Shown here piece after piece: positions 1 to 7,850 of a stretch of DNA of 64,000 bases (within the stretch, counting starts at the first letter, position 1; every line of letters begins with the position of its first letter). Source of the stretch: Streptomyces sp. NBS 14/10 (GTDB lineage: Bacteria; Actinomycetota; Actinomycetes; Streptomycetales; Streptomycetaceae); contig NZ_NCSM01000018.1 of assembly GCF_002224125.1 (NCBI RefSeq), positions 124,001 to 188,000 on the forward strand, read 5' to 3'. The translations under genes and the position numbers were made by a program. Below the pieces are notes generated by a model, which was not told where the DNA came from, searched no databases, and saw nothing but the letters and a program-made list of their open reading frames with translations.

Positions 1-127
1 ACGCACCGCCCCCTCGGCTCCGGGCCTGCACTTCACGGGCTATACGAACCCGATCAGCGGCATGCTCCGCGAGCTCGCCATCGACGCGCGCAAAATCGCC
101 AGGGCCATCGACCGCACATCGGCGTGA
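1..127 (+). CDS. C-terminal end of an FAD/NAD(P)-dependent monooxygenase (partial)
   Basis: The gene runs in from beyond the left edge and stops at TGA 125-127. Only the last 41 residues are visible. They include the segment GLHFTGYTNPISGMLRE, the C-terminal signature of flavin-containing monooxygenase-like (TrkA/CzcO-type) FAD oxidoreductases, where the peptide lies near the second dinucleotide-binding fold. Substrate cannot be judged. The gene is followed by a roughly 220-base non-coding stretch that carries two operator-like palindromes for the next gene, so it may or may not belong to the same catabolic island. The family call rests on the C-terminal motif only. Confidence 0.6.
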   Translation, partial: RTAPSAPGLHFTGYTNPISGMLRELAIDARKIARAIDRTSA

Positions 128-250
128 TATCGCCGCTCCCGCCCGGCGTGACCCCTGGATCCGCCGGGCACCATCACCTCACCGCCCTTAGGGCCTGTCG
201 CCACAGGGGGCGCCCTCGTCACCCTGCGTTTCGTCCACGCACCCCCATTC

Positions 251-265
251 CTGACATGGCGTCAG
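251..265. promoter_or_regulatory. Palindromic operator, copy 1 (CTGAC-N5-GTCAG)
   Basis: CTGACATGGCGTCAG is an inverted repeat with arms CTGAC/GTCAG. It is one of six copies of the consensus CTGACG-N3-CGTCAG found between 0.25 and 16.5 kb, all in gene starts or promoter gaps of the catabolic island. It lies 83 bases upstream of the acyl-CoA synthetase start. Size and symmetry fit a TetR- or GntR-type dimer; the protein is not identified. Confidence 0.6.
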
Positions 266-291
266 TTCCGTTAATCTGACTCCTGAGTAAT

Positions 292-306
292 CTGACTGGA
301 CGTCAG
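292..306. promoter_or_regulatory. Palindromic operator, copy 2 (CTGAC-N5-GTCAG)
   Basis: CTGACTGGACGTCAG has the same arms as copy 1, 41 bases from it (about four helical turns, so on the same DNA face). It ends 41 bases before the start codon at 348, a position where a repressor would block transcription. A further half site, CTGAC, lies between the two copies at 276-280. Confidence 0.65.
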
Positions 307-347
307 CTATCTGGCTTGTCGCCAACGAGCAGGAGTGGCGGATACCG

Positions 348-2579
348 ATGCTTGGATCGACTCACGGCACCCTCACCACCAACTCCCGTCACGCCCGCGT
401 CGCCGCCTGCGGCCGGCCTCCCGGCCCCGCCGTCCATGTCCACGGCAGATCCGCGGCCGGCGAGGACGTGGACGTCAGCGGCCGCCCGCTGCACTCCGCC
501 GTCCCCGATCTGGACCGGTTCTTCCGCCCCGAGTCGGTGGCCGTCATCGGCGCCTCCGACGCCGAGGGCCGCCCCAACACCGGCATCACCCGGCAGCTGA
601 TCGCCTGGGCCGAGCGCGTCGGCGCGCGCCTGCACCCCGTACACCCCTCCCGCTCCGCCGTCTTCGGCCTCCCCTGCGTCCCGTCCGTGGCCGATCTGCC
701 CGAACCGGTCGACCTCGCCGTCCTCCTCGTCCGTGACCCCCTCCCGCTCGTCGATGAACTCGCCGCCGCCAAGGTCAAGTTCGCCGTCGCCTTCGCCTCC
801 GGCTTCGCCGAGACCGGCGCCGAGGGCGCCGCCGCCCAGGCCCGGCTGTCCGCCGCCGTACGGCGCGGCGGACTGCGCCTCCTGGGCCCCAACACCAACC
901 TCAACGCCTTCGAGGAGTTCCGCGAGGACCTGGACGGGCCGGCGATCGCCCTCATCACCCAGTCCGGCCACCAGGGCCGCCCCGTCTTCACCCTCCAGGA
1001 GCTGGGCATCCGGCTCAGCCACTGGGCCCCCACCGGCAACGAGGCCGACCTGGAGACCGCCGACTTCATCTCCTACTTCGCCTCCCGGCCCGAGGTCGGC
1101 GCCATCGCGATGTATGCGGAAGGGCTCAAGGACGGGCGCAGCTTCCTGCTGGCCGCCGACCGCGCCGCCCGCGCCAAGGTGCCCGTCGTGGCCGTCAAGG
1201 TCGGCCGCACCGAGACCGGGGCCCGCACGGCCGCCTCCCACACCGGCAAGCTGACCGGCTCGGACGCGGTCGTGGACGCGGCCATGCGGCAGTTCGGCGT
1301 GATCCGGGTCGACGGCCTCGACGAGCTGCAGGACACGGCCGCGCTGCTCGCCCGCGCCCGGCCCCCGCGCGCCGAGGGCGTCGTGGTCTATTCGATCTCC
1401 GGGGGCACCGGCGCCCACTTCTCCGACCTCGCGACGGCCGCCGGGCTCCCGCTGCCCGCACTCGGCACCGAGAAACAGGCCGAGCTCCACCAGTGGATAC
1501 CCGACGACCTCAGCGTCGCCAACCCGGTCGACAACGGCGGCCACCCCGTCGGCGACTGGCGCGGCCGGAAGATCATCGACGCCATCCTCGCCGACCCGTC
1601 CGTCGGCGTGCTGATCTGCCCGATCACCGGGCCTTTCCCACCGATGAGCGACAAGCTGGCGCAGGACCTGGTCGACGCGGCGGAAGAGACGGACAAGCTG
1701 GTGTGCGTGGTGTGGGGCTCGCCGGTCGGCACCGAGGCCGCCTACCGCACCACCCTGCTCGGCTCCTCGCGCGTCGCCACCTTCCGGACCTTCGCCAACT
1801 GCATCACCGCCGTCCGCGCCTATCTGGAGCACCACCGCTTCACGGCCGGCTACCGCTCCCCCTTCGACGACGCCCCGCGCACCCCCTCCCCCTCGGCCCG
1901 CAAGGCCCAGGCGCTGCTGCGCCCGGGAGAGCAGCTGAGCGAGCACGCCGCGAAGCAGCTGCTGCGGGCGTACGGCATCCGGGTGCCGCGCGAGCAGTTG
2001 GTGACCAGCGCGGCGGCGGCCGTCCGCGCCGCCGGTCTGGTCGGCTACCCCGTCGCCATGAAGGCCTCCGCGCCGCAGCTCGCCCACAAGACCGAACTGG
2101 GCCTGGTCAGGCTCGGGCTCACCTCCGCGAGCCAGGTCCGCGACACCTATCGGGACCTGACCGACATCGCCCGCTACGAAGGCGTCGAGCTGGACGGTGT
2201 GCTGGTCTGCCAGATGGTCGAGCGCGGTGTGGAGATGGTCGTCGGCGTCACCCACGACAGCCTCTTCGGGCCGACCGTCACCGTGGGCATCGGCGGGGTG
2301 CTCGTCGAGGTGCTGCGGGACACGGCCGTACGCGTGCCGCCCTTCGGCGAGGACCAGGCGCGCGCGATGCTCACCGAGCTGCGCGGCCGGGCCCTGCTCG
2401 ACGGCGTACGCGGTATGCCCCCCTGCGATGTGGACGCCCTGGTCGAGGTCGTCCTCCGCGTCCAGCGCATGGCCCTGGAGCTCGGCGACGACCTCGCCGA
2501 GCTCGACGTCAACCCCTTGATGGTGCTGCCGCGCGGCCAGGGCGCGGTGGCCCTCGACGCCCTGGCCGTGTGCCGCTGA
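348..2579 (+). CDS. Acyl-CoA synthetase, NDP-forming (acetate--CoA ligase family)
   Basis: This 743-residue protein has the single-chain layout of NDP-forming acyl-CoA synthetases. After a roughly 45-residue non-conserved leader comes a CoA-binding domain (RFFRPESVAVIGAS), then succinyl-CoA-synthetase-like domains with the phosphohistidine segment near TAASHTGKLTGSD, then a C-terminal ATP-grasp domain (YPVAMKASAPQLAHKTELG; ending ELDVNPLMVLPRG). The family makes acyl-CoA from an acid, CoA and ATP or GTP. The start is uncertain: an ATG at 348 follows AGGAG at a long distance, and a GTG near 469 would begin nearer the conserved part. Two operator palindromes lie just upstream, and a crotonase gene follows after 97 bases. 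It probably activates an acid for the beta-oxidation-like route encoded by this island; the substrate is unknown. Confidence 0.88.
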   Translation: MLGSTHGTLTTNSRHARVAACGRPPGPAVHVHGRSAAGEDVDVSGRPLHSAVPDLDRFFRPESVAVIGASDAEGRPNTGITRQLIAWAERVGARLHPVHPSRSAVFGLPCVPSVADLPEPVDLAVLLVRDPLPLVDELAAAKVKFAVAFASGFAETGAEGAAAQARLSAAVRRGGLRLLGPNTNLNAFEEFREDLDGPAIALITQSGHQGRPVFTLQELGIRLSHWAPTGNEADLETADFISYFASRPEVGAIAMYAEGLKDGRSFLLAADRAARAKVPVVAVKVGRTETGARTAASHTGKLTGSDAVVDAAMRQFGVIRVDGLDELQDTAALLARARPPRAEGVVVYSISGGTGAHFSDLATAAGLPLPALGTEKQAELHQWIPDDLSVANPVDNGGHPVGDWRGRKIIDAILADPSVGVLICPITGPFPPMSDKLAQDLVDAAEETDKLVCVVWGSPVGTEAAYRTTLLGSSRVATFRTFANCITAVRAYLEHHRFTAGYRSPFDDAPRTPSPSARKAQALLRPGEQLSEHAAKQLLRAYGIRVPREQLVTSAAAAVRAAGLVGYPVAMKASAPQLAHKTELGLVRLGLTSASQVRDTYRDLTDIARYEGVELDGVLVCQMVERGVEMVVGVTHDSLFGPTVTVGIGGVLVEVLRDTAVRVPPFGEDQARAMLTELRGRALLDGVRGMPPCDVDALVEVVLRVQRMALELGDDLAELDVNPLMVLPRGQGAVALDALAVCR

Positions 2580-2676
2580 GGCACCCGGCCCGCGCGCCCG
2601 GCCCTCCACCCGAGCCGTTGCCACCGACTCGCCGCCGTCCACCCCGGCCACGGCCCCAGCGCAAGGGAATTCCCCC

Positions 2677-3501
2677 ATGACTTCCTCCCCCGAAGAATCA
2701 CCTGAATCCGTTGTACGGCACGCCACTGACAACGGCGTGGCGTGGATCACCCTCGACCGCCCCGCCGCGATGAACGCCATCACCCCTGACCAGCGCGAAC
2801 GCCTGATTTCGCTGCTCGACGACGCCTCCGCCGACCCGGCGGTCGGGGCCGTGGTGATCACCGCCACCGGCAAGGGCTTCTGCGCGGGGGCCGACCTGCG
2901 CGGCGGTGCCCGCGCGCGCGCCGGCGGGGACGAACGGGTCGCCGGCGATGTGGCCCGGCTGATCCGGCGCGGGGCGCAGCGGCTCATCGCCGCCGTGCTG
3001 GACTGCGAGAAGCCGGTCATCGCCGCCGTGAACGGGACCGCGGCCGGGCTCGGCGCCCATCTCGCCTTCGCCTGCGATCTGGTGATCGCCGCCGAGGCGG
3101 CCAGGTTCATCGAGGTCTTCGTACGCCGCGGGCTGGTCCCCGACGGCGGCGGCGCCTATCTCCTCCCGCGCCTGATCGGCCCGCAGCGGGCGAAGGAGCT
3201 GCTGTTCTTCGGCGATTCGCTGTCCGCCGCCGAGGCCGAGCGGATCGGCCTGGTCAACCGGGTCGTCCCGGACGGCGAGCTGGCCAAGACCGCCCGCGAG
3301 TGGGCCGAGCGCCTGGCCGCCGGCCCGACTCGCGCCATCGCCCTCACCAAGCAGTTGGTGAACGGCTCGCTGGATGCCGATCGCGCGGCCGCGTTCGCCG
3401 CCGAGGCGGCGGCCCAGGAGATCAACATGACCACGGCGGACGCGCGGGAAGGCGTCCGTGCCTTCGCCGAGCGCCGCGCACCCGAGTACCGGGGCCGCTG
3501 A
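2677..3501 (+). CDS. Enoyl-CoA hydratase/isomerase (crotonase) family protein
   Basis: At 274 residues this is a full-length crotonase. GFCAGADLRG (about residues 66-75) and NGTAAGLGAHLAFACDLVIA form the CoA-binding and oxyanion-hole elements. The segment FVRRGLVPDGGGAYLLPRLIG follows, where the Asp in P-D-G-G-G resembles the acidic residue of isomerase-type crotonases such as PaaG rather than a two-Glu hydratase. That reading is an inference. The tail (DAREGVRAFAERRAPEYRGR) is the usual crotonase C-terminus. The ATG follows AAGGGA. It lies 97 bases behind the acyl-CoA synthetase on the same strand, so the two are likely co-transcribed and act in sequence. The protein is cytoplasmic; whether hydration or isomerisation is the true reaction is open. 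Confidence 0.9.
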   Translation: MTSSPEESPESVVRHATDNGVAWITLDRPAAMNAITPDQRERLISLLDDASADPAVGAVVITATGKGFCAGADLRGGARARAGGDERVAGDVARLIRRGAQRLIAAVLDCEKPVIAAVNGTAAGLGAHLAFACDLVIAAEAARFIEVFVRRGLVPDGGGAYLLPRLIGPQRAKELLFFGDSLSAAEAERIGLVNRVVPDGELAKTAREWAERLAAGPTRAIALTKQLVNGSLDADRAAAFAAEAAAQEINMTTADAREGVRAFAERRAPEYRGR

Positions 3502-3560
3502 CTACCGGGTCCGCTGACTCCCGGGCCGCCGAAGGGAGCGGAGGGTCCGGTACTTCCCAT

Positions 3561-3575
3561 CTGACGCTGCATCAG
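3561..3575. promoter_or_regulatory. Palindromic operator, copy 3 (CTGACG-N3-CATCAG)
   Basis: CTGACGCTGCATCAG matches the island consensus with one change in the right arm (CATCAG for CGTCAG). It ends 13 bases before the flavin reductase start at 3589, so the reductase is probably controlled separately from the synthetase-crotonase transcript but by the same protein. Confidence 0.5.
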
Positions 3576-3588
3576 TTTCAATGGAATC

Positions 3589-4272
3589 ATGATGGGACAC
3601 GCCGGGATGGCAGCCACAGCGGTCCGCTATCTGCGCTCGGTCGGCTCGCCGACCGCCGCCGCGCGCCGCGACGACCCTCTGCCGCAGGGGGCCTCGGCGC
3701 CGCACCGGCCCGGCCGCCCCGCCCTGCGCGCCGTACGCGCGGACGAGCGTCTTCCGCTGGACCCGGCGGAGTTCCGGCGGGTGCTCGGCCACTTCGCGAG
3801 CGGCGTCACGGTCATCGCGGCGGTGGACGAGGAGGGCCCGGCCGGATTCGCCTGCCAGTCCTTCTCCTCCCTCTCCCTCGACCCGCCGCTGATCGCCTTC
3901 ATGGTCGCCCGTACGTCCACGACCTGGCCGCGTATCGCCCGCGCCGGGGCCTTCTGCGTCAACATCCTGGGGGCAGACCAGGGCGAGCTGTGCCGGGGCT
4001 TCGCGGTGAGCGCGTCCCGGCGGCCGGACAAGTTCGCCGGCGTCCGGCACCAGCCGGCCCCGGTGACCGGCTCGCCGCGGCTCGCGGACGTCCCCGCGTG
4101 GATCGACTGCACGGTCCACGCCGTGCACACCGGCGGCGACCACCTGGTGGTCGTGGGCCGCGTCCGCGCCCTCGGCACGGACGACCTCACCGCCCGGTCG
4201 GGCCCTCTCCTCTTCCACTGCGGCGAGTTCACCACCCTGGCACCGCCCGGCCAGGACCGGGCTCAGCCCTAG
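3589..4272 (+). CDS. Flavin reductase domain protein (HpaC-like)
   Basis: This 227-residue protein carries a flavin-reductase-like FMN-binding split barrel in its C-terminal 170 residues: FRRVLGHFASGVTVIAAVDEEGPAGFACQSFSSLSLDPPLIAFMVAR, then FCVNILGADQGELCRGFAV, and a closing HCGEFTTL. The family supplies reduced FMN/FAD to a two-component monooxygenase, or binds flavin itself. The N-terminal 55 residues are Arg/Pro-rich and not conserved. ATG codons at 3589, 3592 and 3607 are all possible starts. No oxygenase partner is visible in the window except, perhaps, the truncated flavoprotein at the left edge. The gene has its own operator copy and faces the MFS gene. Confidence 0.85.
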   Translation: MMGHAGMAATAVRYLRSVGSPTAAARRDDPLPQGASAPHRPGRPALRAVRADERLPLDPAEFRRVLGHFASGVTVIAAVDEEGPAGFACQSFSSLSLDPPLIAFMVARTSTTWPRIARAGAFCVNILGADQGELCRGFAVSASRRPDKFAGVRHQPAPVTGSPRLADVPAWIDCTVHAVHTGGDHLVVVGRVRALGTDDLTARSGPLLFHCGEFTTLAPPGQDRAQP

Positions 4273-4298
4273 GCCCTGCCCGGGCGACAGGACCTAGG
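4268..4298. terminator. Bidirectional hairpin between convergent genes
   Basis: CCTAGGCCCTG (4268-4278) pairs with CAGGACCTAGG (4288-4298) across a 9-base loop with one mismatch. The stem contains the stop codons of both the flavin reductase (4270-4272) and the convergent MFS gene (4294-4296). There is no U-run, as usual in Streptomyces. Confidence 0.6.
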
Positions 4299-5667
4299 CG
4301 ATGCGGGGGACCTCCTCCCGCTCCCGCCTAATGACCAGGGCCATCAGCGCGGCCACCGCGCACAGCGCGCCCGCGCTGTACCAGACCATGTCGTACGACC
4401 CGAAGGTGTCCCGCGCCACGCCTCCGACGAAGGCGATCACCCCCGCGCCCACCTGGTGCGCGGCCAGCACCCATCCGAAGACGATCGCGCTGTCCTCGCC
4501 GTAGTGCTCGCGGCACAGCGCGATGGTGGGCGGCACGGTCGCGACCCAGTCGAGCCCGTAGAAGACGATGAAGAAGAGCATCGGGGGGTGCACGGAGTCC
4601 GACAGGAGCATCGGCAGGAACATCAGCGAGAGCCCGCGCAGCGCGTAGTAGACGGCGAGCAGCCGCCGCGCGTCGAACCGGTCGGTGAACCAGCCGGAGG
4701 CCACCGTGCCCACGATGTCGAAGATCCCGATGACCGCGAGCAGGCCGGCGGCGGCTGTCACGGGCATGCCATGGTCGTGCGCGGCGGGCACGAAGTGCGT
4801 CTTGACCAGGCCGTTGGTGGAGGCGCCACAGATCGCGAAGGTCCCGGCCAGCAGCCAGAACGGGCCGGTGCGCGCGGCCGAGAGCAGCGCGGTGATCGCC
4901 CGGCGGGCCGCGCCGCGCTGCGGTGCGGGCTTGGGCGCGGGCGGCCCCTCGGCCCCGTACGCGGACAGCCCCACATCGGCCGGGTGGTCGCGCAGCAGCA
5001 GCCAGACGAAGGGGACGACGGCGAACGCGACGACCGCCACCGTGACCGCGGCCGGGCGCCAGTGGTGGTACTCCACGACCCACGACAGGGCGGGCAGGAA
5101 CACCAGCTGCCCGGACGCGCCTCCCGCCGTGAGAATGCCGGTGACCAGGCCGCGCCGCTCGACGAACCACCGATTGGTGACCGTCGCGGCGAAGGCCAGC
5201 GCCATGGAGCCGCTGCCGAGGCCCACGAGGACGCCCCAGCACAGGACGAGCTGCCAGGCTTCGGTCATGAAGACCGTGAGCCCGGCCCCTACGGCGATCA
5301 CCGTCAGCGCGCAGGCGACAACCTTACGGATGCCGAAGCGATCCATAAGGGCGGCGGCGAACGGCGCGGTGAGCCCATAGAGGGCGAGATTCACGGACAC
5401 CGCGAAGCCGATCAGCCCCCGCGACCAGCCGAACTCCTCGTGCAGGGGGTCGATCAGCAGACCGGGGAGCGAGGCGAAGCCGGCCGCGCCGACGATCGTC
5501 ACAAAGGTGACAGCGGCGACCCACCACGCACGGTGAATCCTCGGCCGCCGCCGGGCGGGAAGGGGTTGCTCATCCTGACCTGGAGTCCCTGGGAGTTCGG
5601 TTGTCTGCGTCACCTGACCAGCATCAACGCTGCGATCGCCCCGAACGAGTGGCCCGAGGGACAGCAT
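4294..5667 (-). CDS. MFS transporter (oxalate/formate antiporter-like)
   Basis: This is a 457-residue protein with 12 predicted membrane segments. After a hydrophilic leader of about 45 residues, the first helix begins at RAWWVAAVTFVTIVGAAGFASLPGLLI. The loop DRFGIRKV and the loop DRFDARR in the second half are MFS motif A equivalents. The WSRGLIGFAVSVN segment is typical of monocarboxylate/oxalate-type MFS carriers. It lies divergent from the GlxA-type regulator with a gap of about 40 bases, so that regulator may control it. The likely role is uptake of the acid the island degrades (inference). The first ATG has no clear ribosome site; a GTG at 5613 is an alternative. No copy of the island palindrome was found in this promoter gap. 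Confidence 0.88.
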   Translation of the reverse strand: MLSLGPLVRGDRSVDAGQVTQTTELPGTPGQDEQPLPARRRPRIHRAWWVAAVTFVTIVGAAGFASLPGLLIDPLHEEFGWSRGLIGFAVSVNLALYGLTAPFAAALMDRFGIRKVVACALTVIAVGAGLTVFMTEAWQLVLCWGVLVGLGSGSMALAFAATVTNRWFVERRGLVTGILTAGGASGQLVFLPALSWVVEYHHWRPAAVTVAVVAFAVVPFVWLLLRDHPADVGLSAYGAEGPPAPKPAPQRGAARRAITALLSAARTGPFWLLAGTFAICGASTNGLVKTHFVPAAHDHGMPVTAAAGLLAVIGIFDIVGTVASGWFTDRFDARRLLAVYYALRGLSLMFLPMLLSDSVHPPMLFFIVFYGLDWVATVPPTIALCREHYGEDSAIVFGWVLAAHQVGAGVIAFVGGVARDTFGSYDMVWYSAGALCAVAALMALVIRREREEVPRIA

Positions 5668-5707
5668 TCGTTAGGATCGGGCCACGAGATATGCGTTGGA
5701 GGCCCGT

Positions 5708-6730
5708 ATGCCCTCATCCATGGACGCCGACAGCCGGCACCGGATCGCCGTGCTGGTCCTGCCCGGTGTGATCCCCTTCGAGCTGGGCATCCCCTTCAGG
5801 ATCTTCGGCGGGGCCCGCTCCGCGGCGGGCGAACGCTTCTACAAGGTGTTCAGCTGTACTCCTGAGCCCGGCGAGGTGTTGACGGACGCCGACTTCCCGA
5901 TCGTCGTCGAACGCGGCCCCGAGGCGCTGGCCGAAGCCGACACCATCCTCGTACCCACCAGCTACCAGATGGGGCAGGTCTATAAGGAGGGCACACTTCC
6001 GCCGACGCTCGCCGCCGCGCTGGTCCACGCCCGGCCCGGCGTCCGCTGGATGTCCATCTGCACCGGCAGCTACGTGCTCGCGGCCGCCGGGCTGCTCGAC
6101 GGCCGCCCCGCCACCACCCACTGGCACAGCACCGCCCACTTTCAGGCCCTCTTCCCCTCCATCGCGGTCGACCCGGACGTGCTCTTCGTCGACGACGGCG
6201 ATGTGCTCACCTCCGCGGGCGTCGCCTCGGGCATCGACCTGTGCCTGCACGTCGTGCGGCGCGATCACGGCGCGGCCGTCGCCAACGAGGTCGCGCGGCG
6301 CAGCCTGGTGCCGCCGCACCGCGACGGCGGCCAGGCGCAGTACATCGAACGCCCGCTCCCCGAGCCTCAGCAGGCGACCACGACGGCGGCGCGCGCCTGG
6401 GCGCTGAGCCGCCTGGAACGCCCGATCTCGCTGCGCGAGTGGGCCGACCAGGAGTCGATGAGCGTACGGACCTTCACCCGCCGCTTCCGCGAGGAGGTCG
6501 GGATCAGCCCCGGGCAGTGGCTCGTACAGCAGCGCGTGGAGCGGGCCAGGCATCTGCTGGAGGGCACCGATCTGTCGGTGGACCAGGTGGCGCGGGACGC
6601 GGGCTTCGGCACGGCCGCGTCGATGCGGCAGCACCTGCAGACGGCGCTCGGCGTCTCGCCCACGGCCTACCGGCGCACTTTCCGTGCCACGGCCGTCGGT
6701 GCCCTGGCCGACGCCTCCGTCGGCGGGTAG
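5708..6730 (+). CDS. GlxA family transcriptional regulator (DJ-1/PfpI domain + AraC HTH)
   Basis: This 340-residue protein has two domains. An amidotransferase-like DJ-1/PfpI domain (about 8-190) contains the nucleophile-elbow segment SICTGSYVLAAAGLLDGRPATTHW. A C-terminal AraC-type double helix-turn-helix (about 225-325) contains RTFTRRFREEVGISPGQWLVQQRVERARHLL and ends with the AraC signature AGFGTAASMRQHLQTALGVSPTAYRR. The start is the ATG at 5708, five bases after GGAGG; upstream TTG codons lack such a site. Members are usually activators responding to small metabolites. It is divergent to the MFS gene and is the only regulator inside the catabolic island, but AraC proteins do not normally bind a symmetric site like CTGACG-N3-CGTCAG. 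Confidence 0.92.
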   Translation: MPSSMDADSRHRIAVLVLPGVIPFELGIPFRIFGGARSAAGERFYKVFSCTPEPGEVLTDADFPIVVERGPEALAEADTILVPTSYQMGQVYKEGTLPPTLAAALVHARPGVRWMSICTGSYVLAAAGLLDGRPATTHWHSTAHFQALFPSIAVDPDVLFVDDGDVLTSAGVASGIDLCLHVVRRDHGAAVANEVARRSLVPPHRDGGQAQYIERPLPEPQQATTTAARAWALSRLERPISLREWADQESMSVRTFTRRFREEVGISPGQWLVQQRVERARHLLEGTDLSVDQVARDAGFGTAASMRQHLQTALGVSPTAYRRTFRATAVGALADASVGG

Positions 6731-6761
6731 TCCCGCGGGCGCCTCGCTGGTCAGAAGCCGA

Positions 6762-7817
6762 TCAGAAGGTGAGCACGGCCCGCGCCACCCGGCCCGCCCG
6801 AGCGTCGTCGGTGGCCTTGGGGAAGTCCTCGACGGGGTAGGTCTGGGTGACCAGTTCGTCCAGCATCAGCCGGCCCTGGCGGTAGAGGTCCGCGTACAGG
6901 GCGATATCGCGCTGCGGCCGGGCCGAGCCGTAGCGGCAGCCCAGGATGGCCTTGTCCAGATACATGGAGGAGACCAGGAAGGACGCTTCGGCGTCGGCGG
7001 GCGGCACGCCGAGCAGCACCGCCTGGCCGTGCCGGTCGAGCAGGTCCACGGCCTCCCGGATGAGCCGGGTGCTGCCGACACACTCGAAGGCGTGGTCGGC
7101 GCCGGACGGCAGGATCTCCCGGGCGGCGGCAGTCGAGGCGACGAAGTGCGTGGCGCCGAACTGCCTGGCCAGCGCCTCCTTGGCGGGGTTGGAGTCGACG
7201 GCGACGATCGGCCCGGCCCCGGCGATCCGGGCGCCCTGCAGCACATTGAGCCCGATTCCGCCGGTGCCGATGACGACGACCGACTCGCCGCGGTCGACCC
7301 GGGCACGGTTGAGCACGGCGCCGACGCCGGTGAGGACGCCGCAGCCGATGAGGGCGGCCGAGGTGAGCGGGATGTCTTCGGGAATCCGGACCGCCTGCAC
7401 GGCCTTGACCAGCGTGCGCTCGGCGAAGGCGGAGTTCGAGGCGAAGTTGTACAGCGGCTGCCCGGCGCGGCTGAACGGCTTGCCCGGCCTGCCGATCGCC
7501 TTGCGGCACATGGTGGGGCGGCCGCGGCCGCAGTCGGCGCAGGTCCCGCAGTTGGCGATGGTGGTCAGGGCGACATGGTCGCCGGGGGCGACATGTGTGA
7601 CGCCGGCGCCGACCTCCACCACCGTGCCCGCGCCCTCGTGGCCGAGCACGACCGGGACGGGGAAGGGGATGGTGCCGTCCAGGACGGACAGATCGCTGTG
7701 GCACAGGCCCGCGGCGGCGACGCCGACCAGCACCTCACCGGGGCCGGGCGCCCGGATCTCCAGGTCGTCGACCACGCGCGGTTCGGTGCCGTCGAAGATG
7801 ACGCCTCTCATCACCAC
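6762..7817 (-). CDS. Zn-dependent alcohol dehydrogenase
   Basis: This is a 351-residue medium-chain dehydrogenase/reductase. The catalytic zinc ligands are C39 and H60-E61 (GLCHSDLS; LGHEGAG) plus a Cys near residue 165 (IGCGVLTG). The structural zinc site is the four-Cys lobe C90, C93, C96 and C104 (CGTCADCGRGRPTMC). A Rossmann motif GTGGIG starts near residue 190. It is closest in style to class III/AdhE1-type bacterial ADHs. The start is GTG at 7817 after GAGAG. It lies 33 bases behind the aldehyde dehydrogenase, last in a four-gene transcript (SDR-ACAD-ALDH-ADH). Together with that ALDH it could oxidise an alcohol to an acid that the CoA ligases then activate. Confidence 0.93.
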   Translation of the reverse strand: MVMRGVIFDGTEPRVVDDLEIRAPGPGEVLVGVAAAGLCHSDLSVLDGTIPFPVPVVLGHEGAGTVVEVGAGVTHVAPGDHVALTTIANCGTCADCGRGRPTMCRKAIGRPGKPFSRAGQPLYNFASNSAFAERTLVKAVQAVRIPEDIPLTSAALIGCGVLTGVGAVLNRARVDRGESVVVIGTGGIGLNVLQGARIAGAGPIVAVDSNPAKEALARQFGATHFVASTAAAREILPSGADHAFECVGSTRLIREAVDLLDRHGQAVLLGVPPADAEASFLVSSMYLDKAILGCRYGSARPQRDIALYADLYRQGRLMLDELVTQTYPVEDFPKATDDARAGRVARAVLTF

Positions 7818-7850
7818 TTCACCACTCTCTTTTTTTGGCCCGGACCACTT

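Noticed and set aside
303..3110. Very long open frame on the minus strand opposite the acyl-CoA synthetase and crotonase
   Set aside because: Shadow of the GC-rich plus-strand genes: no family motif, Ala/Gly/Arg-rich composition, and the plus-strand proteins are clear family members.
5580..5705. Seventh copy of the catabolic palindrome between the MFS and GlxA genes
   Set aside because: Only isolated CTGAC and GTCA half-words are present, with no inverted pair at the right spacing.
4456..5865. Long plus-strand frame across the MFS gene
   Set aside because: Antisense shadow; the minus strand encodes a normal 12-helix carrier.
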